In this document: positions 38,280 through 49,475 of the stretch, one piece after another
How positions within the stretch are numbered: position 1 is the first letter of the stretch
How the letters are laid out: each line of letters opens with the position of its first letter
Assembly: GCF_021462225.1 (NCBI RefSeq)
Contig: NC_061816.1
Location: 14,967,390 to 15,031,389 of the forward strand
Direction of reading: 5' to 3'
DNA from: Girardinichthys multiradiatus
Taxonomy: Eukaryota > Chordata > Actinopteri > Cyprinodontiformes > Goodeidae
DNA: 64,000 bases
The notes under the pieces: model-generated
Told to the model about the DNA's origin: nothing
What the model saw: only the letters and a program-made list of their open reading frames with translations
Database searches by the model: none
Made by a program: the position numbers and the translations under genes

Positions 38280-38380
38280 ATTCTGCAACTCAATAAAGAA
38301 TGTTTTTATCCAAAGTGAAACGAGTCATGTACCCTATGGGCTGAAAGGCCACTCACCAAGTAAGAATGTGCCAATGCTTA
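38280..38380 (+). mobile_element. Tc1-like transposase remnant
   Basis: The text aaagtgaaacgagtc, then ctatgggctgaaaggccact, matches the linker region (second helix-turn-helix) of the same Tc1-like family as the copy at 54335-55633. Upstream sequence from about 38140 may be its decayed start. No catalytic motif survives. Confidence 0.55.
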
Positions 38381-40139
38381 CCCTTAAATAATTCAGATTT
38401 GTATAATTTACAAAAATGCTGATCAGTACTGCTTATAACCCTGTGGGGTTACAGTTGCCGGCTTTAAAACATCAGGTGCATGGTGGAGTAATAATGTAAT
38501 GGCAGAAAACTATGGCAACTTACAAAGATGTGAGAAACCAGGACCCCAGGGCAAGTACAACAGAAACAAGAATGAAAGAAACTGAGAGACAAATATTAAA
38601 TATTGAGGAGGTTCATTACTGGATCGAACACAGATGGGTCTAATTAGAAAAATAAATTTTCGCTGTGAGGAAGACATGCAAGGGTAGTTGAAGGAAAACA
38701 TCTCAACACTGGGAAACTAAACAGAGGACAAAAGGATCTCCTCCAAGACTAGCTAAAGGTTTCAACACAAATGAGATTAAATATGGAACACCATGCACGA
38801 CAAAACTTAAAATTATTACAATTATAATACAAAGAAACACCATTTGCCCTCTTGCCAAGGTGAGAGGTCGCTCTGTTCATTGTGTGGATCACTGTGATTT
38901 TCAAAAAGAATGAACACTGTGTTTTGGACAAAAGCTTGGATCATCACATCCTCATTGGTGGGAAAGGTTAATTAAAACATCTTACACACTTGCACGAATT
39001 AGAAGAAGACCAATATTATAAAACCTAATATTAAAGACAACAATTAACATTTATTAGGTTGAGGTCTTTATACTTAACCTTAACACTATTTTATTTTGCC
39101 TATGTGGAATTACCTCCAATTATAAAGGCCATGGAACTACATTTAAAAGGAAAGAAATCCCCTATAAAACTATCACTAACATGATTTTAACAGAGACGAC
39201 AACATTTCACAGAGTAGTAAACAAATTCCAAAAAAAAAAATGGACACAAACAGCATTTATTAGCTATGTAAATTCAGTTAATTTCTGATTCTAACTTTTG
39301 ACTGGATGTGATGACTTTTGGCTAAAATAAAGGTTATTGTGGGTCTTTTCACACAAGCAGCCCAGTGTAGCCTGATATTCTCTTGAATGTTCTTTCTTTA
39401 CCAGTGCACTCCTCATTTTCAAACGATGTTTGCAGGTGGGATTTGATTTAGTTCGACTGGCAACAGAAGATGCTGAAAAGAAGGTGGTTATGCCTTATTG
39501 CACTTTTCTATTTTCCTTCCTTTCTCATGAACCAACCCGTATGTGCTCTCCCAACTGTTACTGCCTTTATGAGCCTATTTCTTTTCTTTTCCCCTTGCTT
39601 GTGTGTATTTGCTTACAATATTAAGAAAGTTCATAATGCTAGGTGTTGTGTAGATTTCTGTGAGTTACCTTTACATCCTGAATACTTTCATCTCTTGTTG
39701 TTCAGAGTACCAAAGGTTACATATTTTAAACTGCATCTAAAGACAATGTACTAGACCAGTTAAAAACAAAGCTACCACTTTTAATTCTAGGTTTTAACAT
39801 ATCAGCTGATAAGGAAAATATGTCTTACTAGATTGTAATAAATTTAACCTGAAGTGTACAAAAACTAAATATCATACCCTGCCATGATCCATTAAACTAA
39901 ACTGAAGCCATAATGAAATAGCTTCATGAGGAAAACAACTGAGCAAATCCATGTTTCTACCAGAACATCTAAGAGGCAAAGTAGCAGTTAGGTGCTGCTA
40001 ACCAAATGCATTCATTAACTGGTTATTAGCAATTCTGGCCACCCTAATAAGGCTGATATTTTGTAGCACATTGGCATGTGTAGATGCAATGCTGAGATGG
40101 ACATTAGCAATAACCTTTGAGGGGCAAATGTTGCAGCCC
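38381..40139. other. Unassigned non-coding stretch
   Basis: No gene recognised. A short stretch at about 39437-39484 could be read as a tiny exon between AG and GT, but it has no support. Confidence 0.45.
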
Positions 40140-40227
40140 ATTATTCAGGGAAGGGTTATAAAGTAAACGAACAATTCGAAGTCCACCATTCTACAGTGAC
40201 AAAGACTGTTTACAAATGGAGATAATT
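40140..40227 (+). mobile_element. Tc1-like transposase helix-turn-helix remnant
   Basis: The text ttcagggaagggttataaag, then gaagtccaccattctacagt and acaaatgga, matches the second helix of the DNA-binding domain in Tc1-like transposases (GYK, Q-F-V-H-S-T-V style). It is abruptly replaced at about 40228 by the T/C-rich repeat. Confidence 0.6.
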
Positions 40228-40907
40228 TGTGACTAATCGGGAGGAGCATAAAGAGGAGCAGATATTGAGGAGATGCCAGATTGTTAGCTCTTCTGGCGTG
40301 GTAATCAGGCCTACATTTTCAAATATCTTTTGCTCTCATTGTTTCCTGCTCTTACCCAAGTCTGTTTTCCCTCTTGTCAAGGTCCAGTCCATGCCTGTGA
40401 TTGAGTTCCTTCACTCTGGTGCTCTGTTTCTTCGTTCCTTGGAAGCAAAGAAGAATCCTCATCTGGTCTCCATTGTTACCTTCCACACTGCTCTTCCAAC
40501 CTTTTTCCAGAGGACAGTTTCTTCATTCAGCTACTTACCTCATGGTCACTTGCCTGTCTACCCTCCAACGCAACCCACTCCACTGCAGACTTCCTGAAGG
40601 AAAAAGGAAATTATGTTTAGAAACAATCAAACCACTAAACACCATCACCTGCCAACATTGGACTCTGTGGGTAGCTCACCTAATCCTGGAAGTTCTCGCA
40701 TATCACCAATAGAAAGCTCCTGTCTCCTTAATCCTTTATTTTCATAATCGTTCTCCACTTATATAATAATCCCTTACCTCTCCTTCTCAGTGCCCTGTCA
40801 GACTCCTGCTGTAAAACCAGTTGACCAACCACAGAACAATTAATTTTTGTTAAACCTTTACTGTTATTGTTGCCTGCACTCAAGTTGTTCTTCAAACAAA
40901 CATGACA
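40228..40907 (+). repeat. T/C-rich dispersed repeat, diverged copy
   Basis: Homologous along its length to 12655-13381: a gactaatcgggaggagc-type head, then agatgccagattgtt, gtggtaatcaggc, a C/T-rich body with cctgtctaccctcca, and a catgaca end. The word gcctgcactcaagttgttc near the end parallels gtctgcac-ttggtcc in the 33035 copy. It directly abuts a Tc1 remnant, suggesting insertion into it. No target duplication seen. Confidence 0.55.
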
Positions 40908-41459
40908 CTACTTTGCATTCTAAATGTGAAAGGTCATGGCAAAACAAATATAAAAAGCTGAATGGAGCATGCCTGGCATAGCAGTAGTTTCCCAACTACT
41001 GATGAACTGATTTGTTCATTCATCTGTAGCCTTTTAGGCAGAAAACTGCTGTTCTCTCCCAGTCCGTGCCAATACCATGTCAGCTTACTCTCTGGCAAGA
41101 GTGATACGCCATAAAAATGCCAGCACTATCTTTTTGCCAAAGAAACACGCTTTTTTCCTCCATATATCAAGATGGTTTTATGAACAATGAGTCATCCAAT
41201 TTTTCTGTAAAGAATATAAAGAGCTCTCAATCTTGTGATGTGGACTGCATCACTCCAGAACAGTTGTCACATTACAACCACAAACAAAACATTTTATGAT
41301 GAATTCGAGAAGAACAACAAAATAGTACGCCATTGTGAACTAGAAGGAAAAAAAATATTTACCTATGAATACTGAAATCTGCAAATGTGGCATGCAGTTG
41401 TACTCAGTTCCCACTTTCAAATGCAATTACAGATATAAGTCTTGAAGGTATACTTTTAC
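40908..41459. other. Unassigned non-coding stretch
   Basis: Between the T/C-rich repeat and the broken end of the BEL/Pao element. Nothing recognised. Confidence 0.45.
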
Positions 41460-43700
41460 TATCTTAGTATATCTAGAGACTGAAATGTTTTACCATTCTT
41501 CTTTAAAAACATCTCAACCTCAGTCAAATTGTCAAGTGGATCCCAATGTTTGGGTTTAAATCTGCAGCACCAGCAGGTGGCCTCTGATGGTTGGGATCCG
41601 GTGGCTCCTTTTTCACCTGAGCTCTTGTGAGTGCAGCAGCAAATGACTTCTTCTGCATCTTTCCAACACTCTTGTGCAGCTGATGACACATCCTTCGCAG
41701 AATAAATTGGCCACTAATCAGCTGGTAAACTCAGAAATGTTGGACCTTGCTGCCATGGGGAATCCTCATCCGAATCATTTGGACTGGCTCCACGAATGAT
41801 GATGTCAGCAATGTTTAGGGCACCAGAGATCCACCACCAATCCTGATGGGATCTTCCCTGAGTTTTTCTGATAGTGCCAGGTCCCATGTGTTTTTAATGG
41901 TTCTATATCTGGCCTCCTGAAATGCTCTTCAAACCAAAACGGTATCTTTTTGCTTGACAGGTGTTGATAGACCAATTGGATCATACAGTCCAGAAACTCA
42001 GCAGTGTTAGTTTCACCATGTTAGTGGGTCTGGTGTCTCAGCTCTCACCTGTTCCAGCTGAAGGTCTTGGCCAAGTCTAATTTTCCTCTTCTTCTTTGAA
42101 ACGTTTATCCCAACCATAACATGGAGCTTGTCATCCTCCAGAATGTAGCCTAGGGCAAGAACTTTATTGCCTTCCTCTTTGAGAGGTCATCGACATAACT
42201 GTCTTCCTCTATCACCCAACGCTCCTCCACAAGATGACTGAACTGGGGTAGATTAGCTGACTCCCTCAGGACAAGCTGAGCAATACAACCTGCGGGCTCT
42301 CCAATGTTGACTCTTGTTCCTGCATATTTAGCCAGCTCCTCCTCCTCAGAGTCACACCACAGGAACCTATGTAGATGCACATCTTAGTCTTCAAGCCACA
42401 CTGAATTGTACATCGTCCTTATGTCTCCCAAGGCAGCAAAGTCCCCTCCGGAATTTGAGGAGCACAGCACGGATTGAGTTCAGGATATCTGGGCCTTTTA
42501 ACAAGAGATAATTTAAACTCATGCCTTTGAACTTTTGACTACTGTTTTAGACCAGGTTGGGTCCAATGAGGTGGGTGATGTATCATACTGGACTAGTCCA
42601 TGCATTTAGGATGTCTTCAGACAACTTTGTCACGGCCCAGCACTCTATCATTTCACAAACTTGAGCAGCATAGGTGGCCTTCCACTCTGGTTCCCTAGAC
42701 AGCTGTTTTTCAGTCCTCAAGAATGTGGCTTCAACTGCACTCCTGTTGCTAGGTAATGTGGCTGGATCTTCTACCCAGGGATACTTGACATGCCAGTTAG
42801 GTTCTTCACTTTAATCATCAGCAACTGTATATGTGAGGCCACTCTTTACCACCTCCAGAAACGGTTTCCTCAGCAAGGGTAATTTCTTGCTGCATGGCTG
42901 GCAATTTCCCCGGCGACACCCCCCACATGTTGGGACATAGCCAGCACCAGTACTGTCCCATTTCCACCACTCGAGAAAGCTGGATGTAGTAGTTGCACAA
43001 CTGGATTGCTGAGATCAGACAGCAATTGAGGGTTGCTGGCTTTGTGGAGGATGACTGGGGACTACACGTGTGTGTTTGTCATACTTCACAGCAGCAGTTC
43101 TCATAGAGCTTGCAAAGTGTGTTCTTGATGTGTGGGCTGGTACAGTGGCATCATAAAACAGCTCAGGATGGCTGCCAGCAATTGTCTTTCCCATTGGTCC
43201 ATCCCATAACAAGATCTCCCACAGTGCGGATCTTCTATGGAGCTAGGTGGCCCTCTTTATGGCTTACTAGGAGGCCTGACCAGGTCACTGAGCGGGATAT
43301 CTGGGAAGACCTTTTGCAGTTTTTTAGCCGACATGTCTGCGAATGTCTGCAATGCTGTTTAGGCTATAGCAGATCAGCTGGTGGGACTTGAAAGCGCCTC
43401 TTGAGTTGCGGACACGGATTTTCAGGAGGTACCGCTTTGTTTTAACAAAGACTTCCATGCCTCCTACCCCATGGACCACAAGCATCATGTCTTCACTCAG
43501 CTGCCTCGTGAGTGATATAATTGGTGTCAGAAGCTAGGTCGATCAGGGTTTCAATTCTTTGTCCAGCATTATCTGAGACCTCTAGAATCATTATTATAAC
43601 AGGCCACTCCATTAGCCCGCTCTCTACCAGAAGACTTGAATGACTCTTTGCAACATGGGGGGTTCTTGACGCCGTGTTACAAAATACATCCCGCATTGTT
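41460..43700 (-). pseudogene. BEL/Pao pol (protease and reverse transcriptase), broken
   Basis: First comes an aspartic protease stretch with LIDLASDTNYITHEAAE, in which the D-x-A-S-D-T-N core resembles the A17-type active site. A following domain has GVGGMEVFVKTK and LLWDGPMGKTIAGSHPELF. Then reverse transcriptase pieces: FLWCDSEEEE, TRVNIGEPAGCIAQLVLRES and EEDSYVDD, where YVDD holds the catalytic Asp pair. Finally a SPWQQGPTFLSLPAD-type connection segment near 41730-41760. The frame is split by many stops. It ends at 41530-41567 in a 38 bp segment that matches the element's own LTR end plus primer-binding region, after which nothing pol-like remains. Confidence 0.85.
41530..41567 (-). repeat. 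Copy of BEL/Pao LTR end plus primer site inside pol
   Basis: Matches 45345-45382 at 37 of 38 positions in the same orientation, 3815 bp away. It begins (minus strand) ctgcagatttaaaccc and ends atccacttgaca. Here it follows pol sequence directly, not the rest of the LTR. Confidence 0.8.
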
Positions 43701-43703
43701 GGG

Positions 43704-45330
43704 CTAATTCAGGTGAGAGCTTTTTGAAGAATTCTTCCCAGGCCTCAGTGTAATTCTTCCTTTTGCTGCCTCCCGCTGTGCTGCTTCTGCTCTTCCTCTG
43801 GGCTGTGCTGCTTCAGCATTTGGACACAGATAGTAATGGTGGTCTGTGACTCCCTTGTCCTTGCACTCAGGACTTTTGCAAAGACATGAAGTCTTGCAGC
43901 GACCATCATCATCACCATCCTCATGGACCTCCAGACATTTCCAGCAGGCTCCCAATTTTTTAACTGCATCCTTCTTCTCTGTGAACTTAAGCACACGGAA
44001 TCTTTTGCAGAAGTACAGCTTTTTCTTGTGCTTAATATCCCCACAGACAACACATCCTGAGTTTGAAGTTCCAGTCCTGGCTTGCCTTTGCTCAGTTCGG
44101 ATTTCCTTCTGTAACTCTTCATCCTTCAGTTGCTCGAACTGTTCATAGATGCTCTCTTGAATCTTGAGGAAAGCGAGAAGACTGTCAAAGTGTTTCTCTG
44201 GCTCAGCACGTTTCCTCTCAGCTGCATAGAGAAGCCACTCTTTCTTCAATCCATCAGGAAGCTGGCGTTCAATTGACTTGATCAACAAAGGATTCTTCAC
44301 GGCACCTGTGTCACCAAGATCCCTTAGATCTAGTGGAGTTTTCTCAACAGTCTGGATAAGCTCAAAGATTTTCTTGGGCTGGTGATTTTTAACAGCTGGA
44401 ACTCACTGGAGCTCTTAAATTATTTCAACAGTGATTGCAGTTTGGCTTCCAAACCTATTCTCAAAGACACAGAAATGTCATCTGCTGTGTTGTAGGTCAC
44501 CCATCGAAGGTCTCTCTTTATTTTCTCATCTAAACTGTTAATGAGCTGGAACTTTTTGACTTTGTTTGACCCAGTGGGGTCTCCTTGCCTCTGAAAAGCC
44601 TCCCAGTCTCATTTCCAGCGATGAAAGTCTCGCCTGATGCCGGTAAACTTGGGGAGGGAGGTTGGCTTCAGTTTAATGGCTGATGTTGGGTTGCTGATGG
44701 AAGCGGCAGCACTCACAACTTTGTCGGCATAGCCTTTGATTCAATTAACTCTTCTAGACATAAAATCTGGGACAATCTGCTCAAGCTCTTGCACACACTG
44801 CCTAAAGTCTTTCTGCTCAACAGGAGGGGCCCAGTACTTCCACTGTGTGTGCAGCTCTTTTACTCTCTTCACTAGCCCTTCCATGTAGTCAAATGTGAAG
44901 TCAAATGCCTCTTTACTTCCACCAAGTTCACAGGACATCATACTTTCTGCTCTGCAGCCTTTACTGTCATTTCCAATTCCTCTTCTCCAAATTTTGCCCA
45001 GAGTATCTTTTGGACAGGATCCTTCAACTCTTTCAGTTTTATTTCACACTCACTGGCTGTCTTGCCGATATCAGCCTGCCTCTGTAAGGTACTGGGCCTC
45101 CACATCCTCATTTGCTTCTATGACTTTGCTAGCCTCAATTACAAGTTTTCTGAAACTGTCTCTGAGCTCCTCCTCTGCCATTATGGCATGCATCCTGACA
45201 ATATTGCTGGCCAGCCGGGAGAACAGCCGCTTCGCAGATGTCCTATTAGCTTTGAGCTGCTCAAGTAACTTTAAGTTAGCCTCTGGACTCCCAGGCGTTA
45301 GCTGCTGTTCAGGTATTTTCCGATCTTTCC
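43704..45330 (-). pseudogene. BEL/Pao gag, broken
   Basis: The best frame (43704-44300, 198 codons) has SIERQLPDGLKKEWLLYA, then zinc-binding CVVCGDIKHKKKLYFCKRF and a second Cys/His cluster (GACWKCLEVHEDG, then CLCKSPEC), as in BEL/Pao Gag nucleocapsids. Upstream, in broken frames, FHRWK-DWEAFQRQGDPTGS and DEKIKRDLRWVTY match the DUF1759-type Gag domain. Earlier sequence (MMSCELGGSKEAFDF at about 44940) may belong to the N-terminal coiled-coil part. Stops occur after RWK and after LLK. In intact elements Gag forms the particle that packages the RNA. Confidence 0.85.
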
Positions 45331-45344
45331 AGCCGTTTTTTCAC

Positions 45345-45361
45345 TGTCAAGTGGATGCCAA
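45345..45361 (-). promoter_or_regulatory. Likely primer-binding region of the BEL/Pao element
   Basis: Directly after the LTR end, the minus strand reads TTGGCATCCACTTGACA. A TGG start just inside the LTR is the normal mark of a tRNA primer site, complementary to the tRNA CCA end. The tRNA cannot be named by eye. Confidence 0.6.
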
Positions 45362-46176
45362 TGTTTGGGTTTAAATCTGCAGTTTCCCCACTTGAAAGGG
45401 CAGCTTGTCTCAGAAGACTTTGAACTGGAACTCACTCAATGACCAAGAATCAATTATTTCTTCTCTTTACTTTATTTTGAAAGTTGTCAAGGCCAATGCA
45501 GGTTTAAAACCTTTAAGTATAAACAAGAAAACAGAAAATTTGAAGCAAATGTAGCCCAACAAATGTAAGATCAAATAATTCCCCAAATCACCTATTTTTG
45601 AACTATGATAACTAACCTTGAAATTGAGTAGAAATACTCACATCTAAGGCACCGAAAATAAAGTAACTCCATTTAAAATACTATTAGTGAAGATTTTACC
45701 CATAAGTCATTTAAATACACAAAATCACCTAACAAGTTCATTTTAACTTTACTATTTTTAACATGTACATGTTTAACTGCACTTTGATAAATATAAACTT
45801 CCTGTAAATTTCATTTTAAATCACATAACATTAAACATTCCATTTTCTAACCCAAAGCCCGACCACATAGCTTAATATCTTAATCCACAGCAACAAAGAC
45901 AGTTCAGTTAGAAGCTCACCGGCTCCTTCTTCCTTTTTTGAGTCAAGCTTTTGTCCTGCAGTGTCTTCTGCCAAGATCAGCTTCTCCCAGCACTTCTCTC
46001 ACACAGTTTGCTTCTTGCAGTTCTGTGAGTGAGTTCCTTGAAACTCCCCAAATCACAAAATCATTTCCACCTGGTGCAAGCACTTCGCTCTCTCTAGGCT
46101 AGGAGACACACCTACACCTGCACTTAGTCAGAAATTGGTGGGGCTTGCAGCTCATCTCAAGACAAATCTTGTCACA
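45362..46176 (-). mobile_element. BEL/Pao 5' LTR
   Basis: 815 bp; on the minus strand it begins TGTGACAAGATTTG and ends TTTAAACCCAAACA, giving TGT...ACA ends. A polyadenylation-like aaaataaagtaaagag lies near its 3' part. It is followed at once by a TTGG primer-type site and gag. Outside it (46177 on) the flanking sequence is gattc; the partner 3' LTR is missing, so no target duplication can be checked. Confidence 0.75.
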
Positions 46177-46399
46177 GATTCTTAATTGATTTATGTTCAT
46201 TTGAAAAAATTATGAAACCCTATGAAACCCTGTGTGATTTAATTATATTTTTGGACATATGGTTATTTCATAAAAAAATAAATATCTTTTCCATCTTTAC
46301 TTCTTTTATTTCACATCAGGTGTAGATAATTACAACAACATTACTCATTTTGAAGGTTTGCCATATTTTAACCGCAAACATTTGTTATGCTCCTTACTG

Positions 46400-46842
46400 T
46401 TGAAGTGAGAGTGAATGCCATGGAGAGATCCATGGAGCTGTCTTAAGCTTTCAGAAAGAAGACTGTCGCAGCATAATATAGTATGGTTTTATAAAGGTCT
46501 TGAAAGAATATGAAACCAGCCATTCCAGAGAAAAATATGAAATAAGTGGAGGACATTCAAAACCACTACCAACTTACTTGGGTCTGATAGTCCATGCAAG
46601 TTCACCCTGACAGCAGACCGCAAGATGCTAAAAGAAGGCTACAGAAACAATAAAATATCAAAGGATTGACCGCAGGCTCTTACTTTTGTTGATATTAAAG
46701 TGTATGCCTATATAATCACAGAGAGATTGCACAAGTTTAACATTCATGGGAGGTATGCAAGGAGAAAACCTTTGCTCCCTAAGAAAAACATGAAGACCAC
46801 AATAAAAATTTAAGGAAAAAACATAGGCAAAGACCAGAGATC
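46400..46842 (+). mobile_element. Tc1-like transposase remnant, first part
   Basis: Decayed coding text for the two helix-turn-helix units and the linker: tcagaaagaagactgtcgca, gtggaggacattcaaaacca, gaccgcaagatgctaaaaga and ggaggtatgcaaggagaaaa, then cctttgctccctaag. These match one Tc1-like family in order. It stops near 46842 and the same element resumes at 48488, so about 1.6 kb has been inserted. Confidence 0.75.
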
Positions 46843-47013
46843 ATATTTACAAAGATTCTCAGAGTCCTCTTAGAGAGCTTCTATCTTAGCCTGAAGATTC
46901 CTGCCAAGGACTCCTAGCTTAAGAGTGATTCATTTTGCAGTGCGACTCTGAGAAAGGTGAGTTGTGGTTGACCCCGTTACTAGGTGTGACACTAGCTTTG
47001 TTTGCATGGACAT

Positions 47014-47350
47014 AAGTAATTGGAAAAAACAGCAGATTGGACTAAAAATGTGACATGTAAACATGTCAGTCGGAATATTTGGAATGGATTCAGGAGGATC
47101 GGAATTATATTGTAATCTGATTGAGAGGGGTGGTTTTTGTTGATTGACAATCCGATCAACATGCATGTAATTGCTTGACAGGATCAAGTTCTTCTGAATG
47201 AGGCAAACTGACCTAAGTGCGTATGTGCAACATGTCAACGTGACGTATTTCCGGCTTGAGGGGCCAGTCGCTCTGGCTAGATGCCAACAAAATATTCCGA
47301 TCAGCAAGTTTACATGACACATTTTTATTCCCGTTTTGTTCCAATTACTT
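47014..47350. mobile_element. MITE with roughly 45 bp terminal inverted repeats
   Basis: The left arm (47014-47062) begins aagtaattggaaaaaac and ends aaaaatgtgacatgtaaac. The right arm (47308-47350), reverse-complemented, begins aagtaattggaacaaaac and ends aaaaatgtgtcatgtaaac. The arms align over their whole length with a few changes and a short gap. No coding potential; size about 340 bp. Exact outer ends and target duplication are not resolved. Confidence 0.65.
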
Positions 47351-47845
47351 TTCTTTTTTTTTTTTTTTTTCTTCATATTCCAATTTCTTTTTTAAAGGAT
47401 TTTTACAGTTTGTAAATATTTAAATAATTCTGTACTATGTTGTGTGCAATTTGTTAACTTTTTATTCATGGTTATTCATTATTGTTTCTACCATTTATTT
47501 ATCTTTCCTAATATTATCTTACTAGAAGTGCACCTTTAATCTGCTGCTAAAACTATTTAATTTTGCCCTAGTGGATGATAAAGCTAAACTTATCTCTATA
47601 GTAATAATTATATGATTGTTAGAGAAATTCATGTGCTCATTATCTTGCCTGTTTAGGGGGTGGATCCCTGCACAATCGAGCTGGTAGCATATTAAAAAAT
47701 TCACTTTTGTTCATTGTACAGAGAATATCTCTCCTTTCTCTCTGCTTTTCTACCATCTTCTCTGTTTAAGACACTCTTAGGCTCACTAAAAGTCCTCCTC
47801 CCTACCCTTAACATTTGTCCAGTTTAAGAGCACTCTTAAGGACTA

Positions 47846-48362
47846 ATGCCTCATTCACAGAGCAGGAATTTTATGCTGATTTTTGCCCTGATCTTCCCCT
47901 TCTGACATGCCCCGATTATTGTTATGGCCAATCTTGTGAGATAATCCTGCCATGTGTGGTGTGGACGTCAAGACCGCTCAAACCTCAAATCGGGGATATT
48001 CAACATGTTGGAATGTCTTGATCTGATATCCTACTGTGTGGGGTTTTCCCTGTAGATAAATGAGCATGCAGCCTGTTGAATGAGAGGTATAGCCAATCAG
48101 ACAGCAAGGTGATGGAAATATTGAAGGGAATTCCTCTGAACTCACGTTTAATCTCGAGAGGGTTTGCGAGATTTCCCATCTGAAATCTAAATGTTTGTGA
48201 GTAAAAATCTGTTCATGTGTGGTGTGCTTGTAGTGTGACTGGACACCACACATTGTAGGACCAAACCTGTTATACCTACGATATTATATAATCATGTGTG
48301 GGGTCTCTCAGATTTTGAAAATCTGCCGACAATGTGAAAATTCTGTGGTGTGAACCAGGCAT
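47846..48362. mobile_element. Second MITE-like TIR element
   Basis: The left end aatgcctcattcacagagc and the reverse complement of the right end atgcctggttcacaccaca match, followed by shared gaatttt and ctgattttt/cagatttt words. About 517 bp, no coding potential, internal catgtgtggtgtgg repeats. The ends are approximate. Confidence 0.5.
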
Positions 48363-48487
48363 AAGATGCTTAGTGGATAACTTTTATCTTACAGAGAAAG
48401 GTCTAAAAAAAAAAAAACTAAAAAAAAAGATTTTTCTTAGAACGACATCAATAGGAGCTACTTTTAATCTTAGGATTTTATGGGCCT

Positions 48488-48665
48488 AAGGCTTCTGAAA
48501 CAATGTTCTTTGGATTATAGAAATAAATATTTTGACACTATTTTGACATATTTGGTTTAAACCAAATATAAAAAAAAAAAAAAAAAAACATATACCAACT
48601 GTAAAGCATGGAGGTTGAAGTGTCATGGTATGGGGATACTTTCCTGAACTTGTACCTCGCTCGGT
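48488..48665 (+). mobile_element. Tc1-like transposase remnant, second part
   Basis: Contains acaatgttctttgga, then aaaccaaatat, then accaactgtaaagcatggag and tgtcatggtatggggatac. This follows in order, and in the same orientation, from the remnant at 46400-46842 (region between the first and second catalytic Asp). An A-run is expanded inside it. The rest of the transposase is lost. Confidence 0.65.
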
Positions 48666-48719
48666 CATCATGATTTCATAATTTTCTTATTAATGTTCTG
48701 CTTATCTGACTTGTCATTT

Positions 48720-49475
48720 TAGGTGGATGGCCATGTATTGGTAGAGTTGTAGGAGAGCCGCTCAATATATGAATCACAATTATTACTGCAATATCAATGT
48801 TTGCAATATTGACTGAAGTATTTGGACAAATAAGATATGCTTAAGCTCTCAAAAAATGGTGGGTAAATTCTGATTATTGAATAGAAAACAAATTAAGGAA
48901 AATGTGGATGTCACATTAGATAAAGTCATTGCAATATTCAGCAGTAATGTTGCTAAATAATGTTTTTCTAACATCATGCAGCTTTTTTTCTTCCAAGACT
49001 GACTTGTCTGCAAGTCCATGCATCTTCCCATTAACATTGACCAAGTTCCTATATTCCTACTGAAGAGAAGATTCCCCACAACATGACACTACCAACACCG
49101 TGTTCCACTGTCAGAATGGTATTTAAAAAAAAAAAAGAGAATAGGTGATAAGTGTTCATTTTCTGCCACATATAAGTAGGCAAACAAGCTCGGAGTAGGT
49201 CCCAACTGACCAGAGCAATTTCTTGTACATACTTCGTGTGGCCCCAACATAGCTTGGCTCTTAATTTTATTTAGCAGGTAAAGGGGGCTATATCCAAATG
49301 TACGCCACACTTTTTAAAATATCTATTTAAAAAAAAACATGAAAACCTTTCTTCTACTTTACTATACCACTTTGTGTTGGTCTGACAATAAAATACAAGG
49401 TTATGGTTGTAACAATAAAAATATGGAGAAGTTCAAGTGTGAATGGGTGTCAATACTTTTACAATGCTTTGTACA
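48720..49475 (-). mobile_element. Tc1-like element remnant
   Basis: Minus-strand transposase text is recognisable at 49005-49240 (plus-strand words aagtccatgcatcttcccat, ctactgaagagaagattccc, gttcattttctgccacat, ctgaccagagcaa) and near 48722 (ggtggatggccatgtattgg). The right end reads gggtgtcaatacttttacaa, then tgctttgta, like the outer terminal repeat of several fish Tc1-like families. The left end is unclear, and more than one old copy could be mixed here. Confidence 0.6.

Larger units (their letters stand above)
41460..46176 (-). mobile_element. BEL/Pao LTR retrotransposon, 3'-truncated
   Basis: Reading the minus strand: a 5' LTR (46176 to 45362), a primer-binding region, gag with zinc-binding motifs, an aspartic protease, reverse transcriptase with YVDD, and a connection region that stops near 41460. 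The order and motifs are those of BEL/Pao elements, where protease precedes reverse transcriptase. Most of the RNase H/integrase half and a full 3' LTR are absent. Numerous stops and frameshifts show that it is dead. Confidence 0.88.
46843..48487. other. Insertion block with MITEs splitting a Tc1 copy
   Basis: Everything between the two halves of the Tc1 remnant. It holds at least two TIR elements (47014-47350 and 47846-48362) plus flanking stretches with cttaag/cttag-type words at both ends that may be an outer palindromic element. Poly(T) occurs at 47351-47370 and A-runs at 48405-48430. Confidence 0.5.

Noticed and set aside
39437..39484. Short AG...GT-bounded stretch that could be a mini-exon
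   Set aside because: Weak pyrimidine tract, no neighbouring exon, and a 16-codon match to splice dinucleotides is expected by chance.
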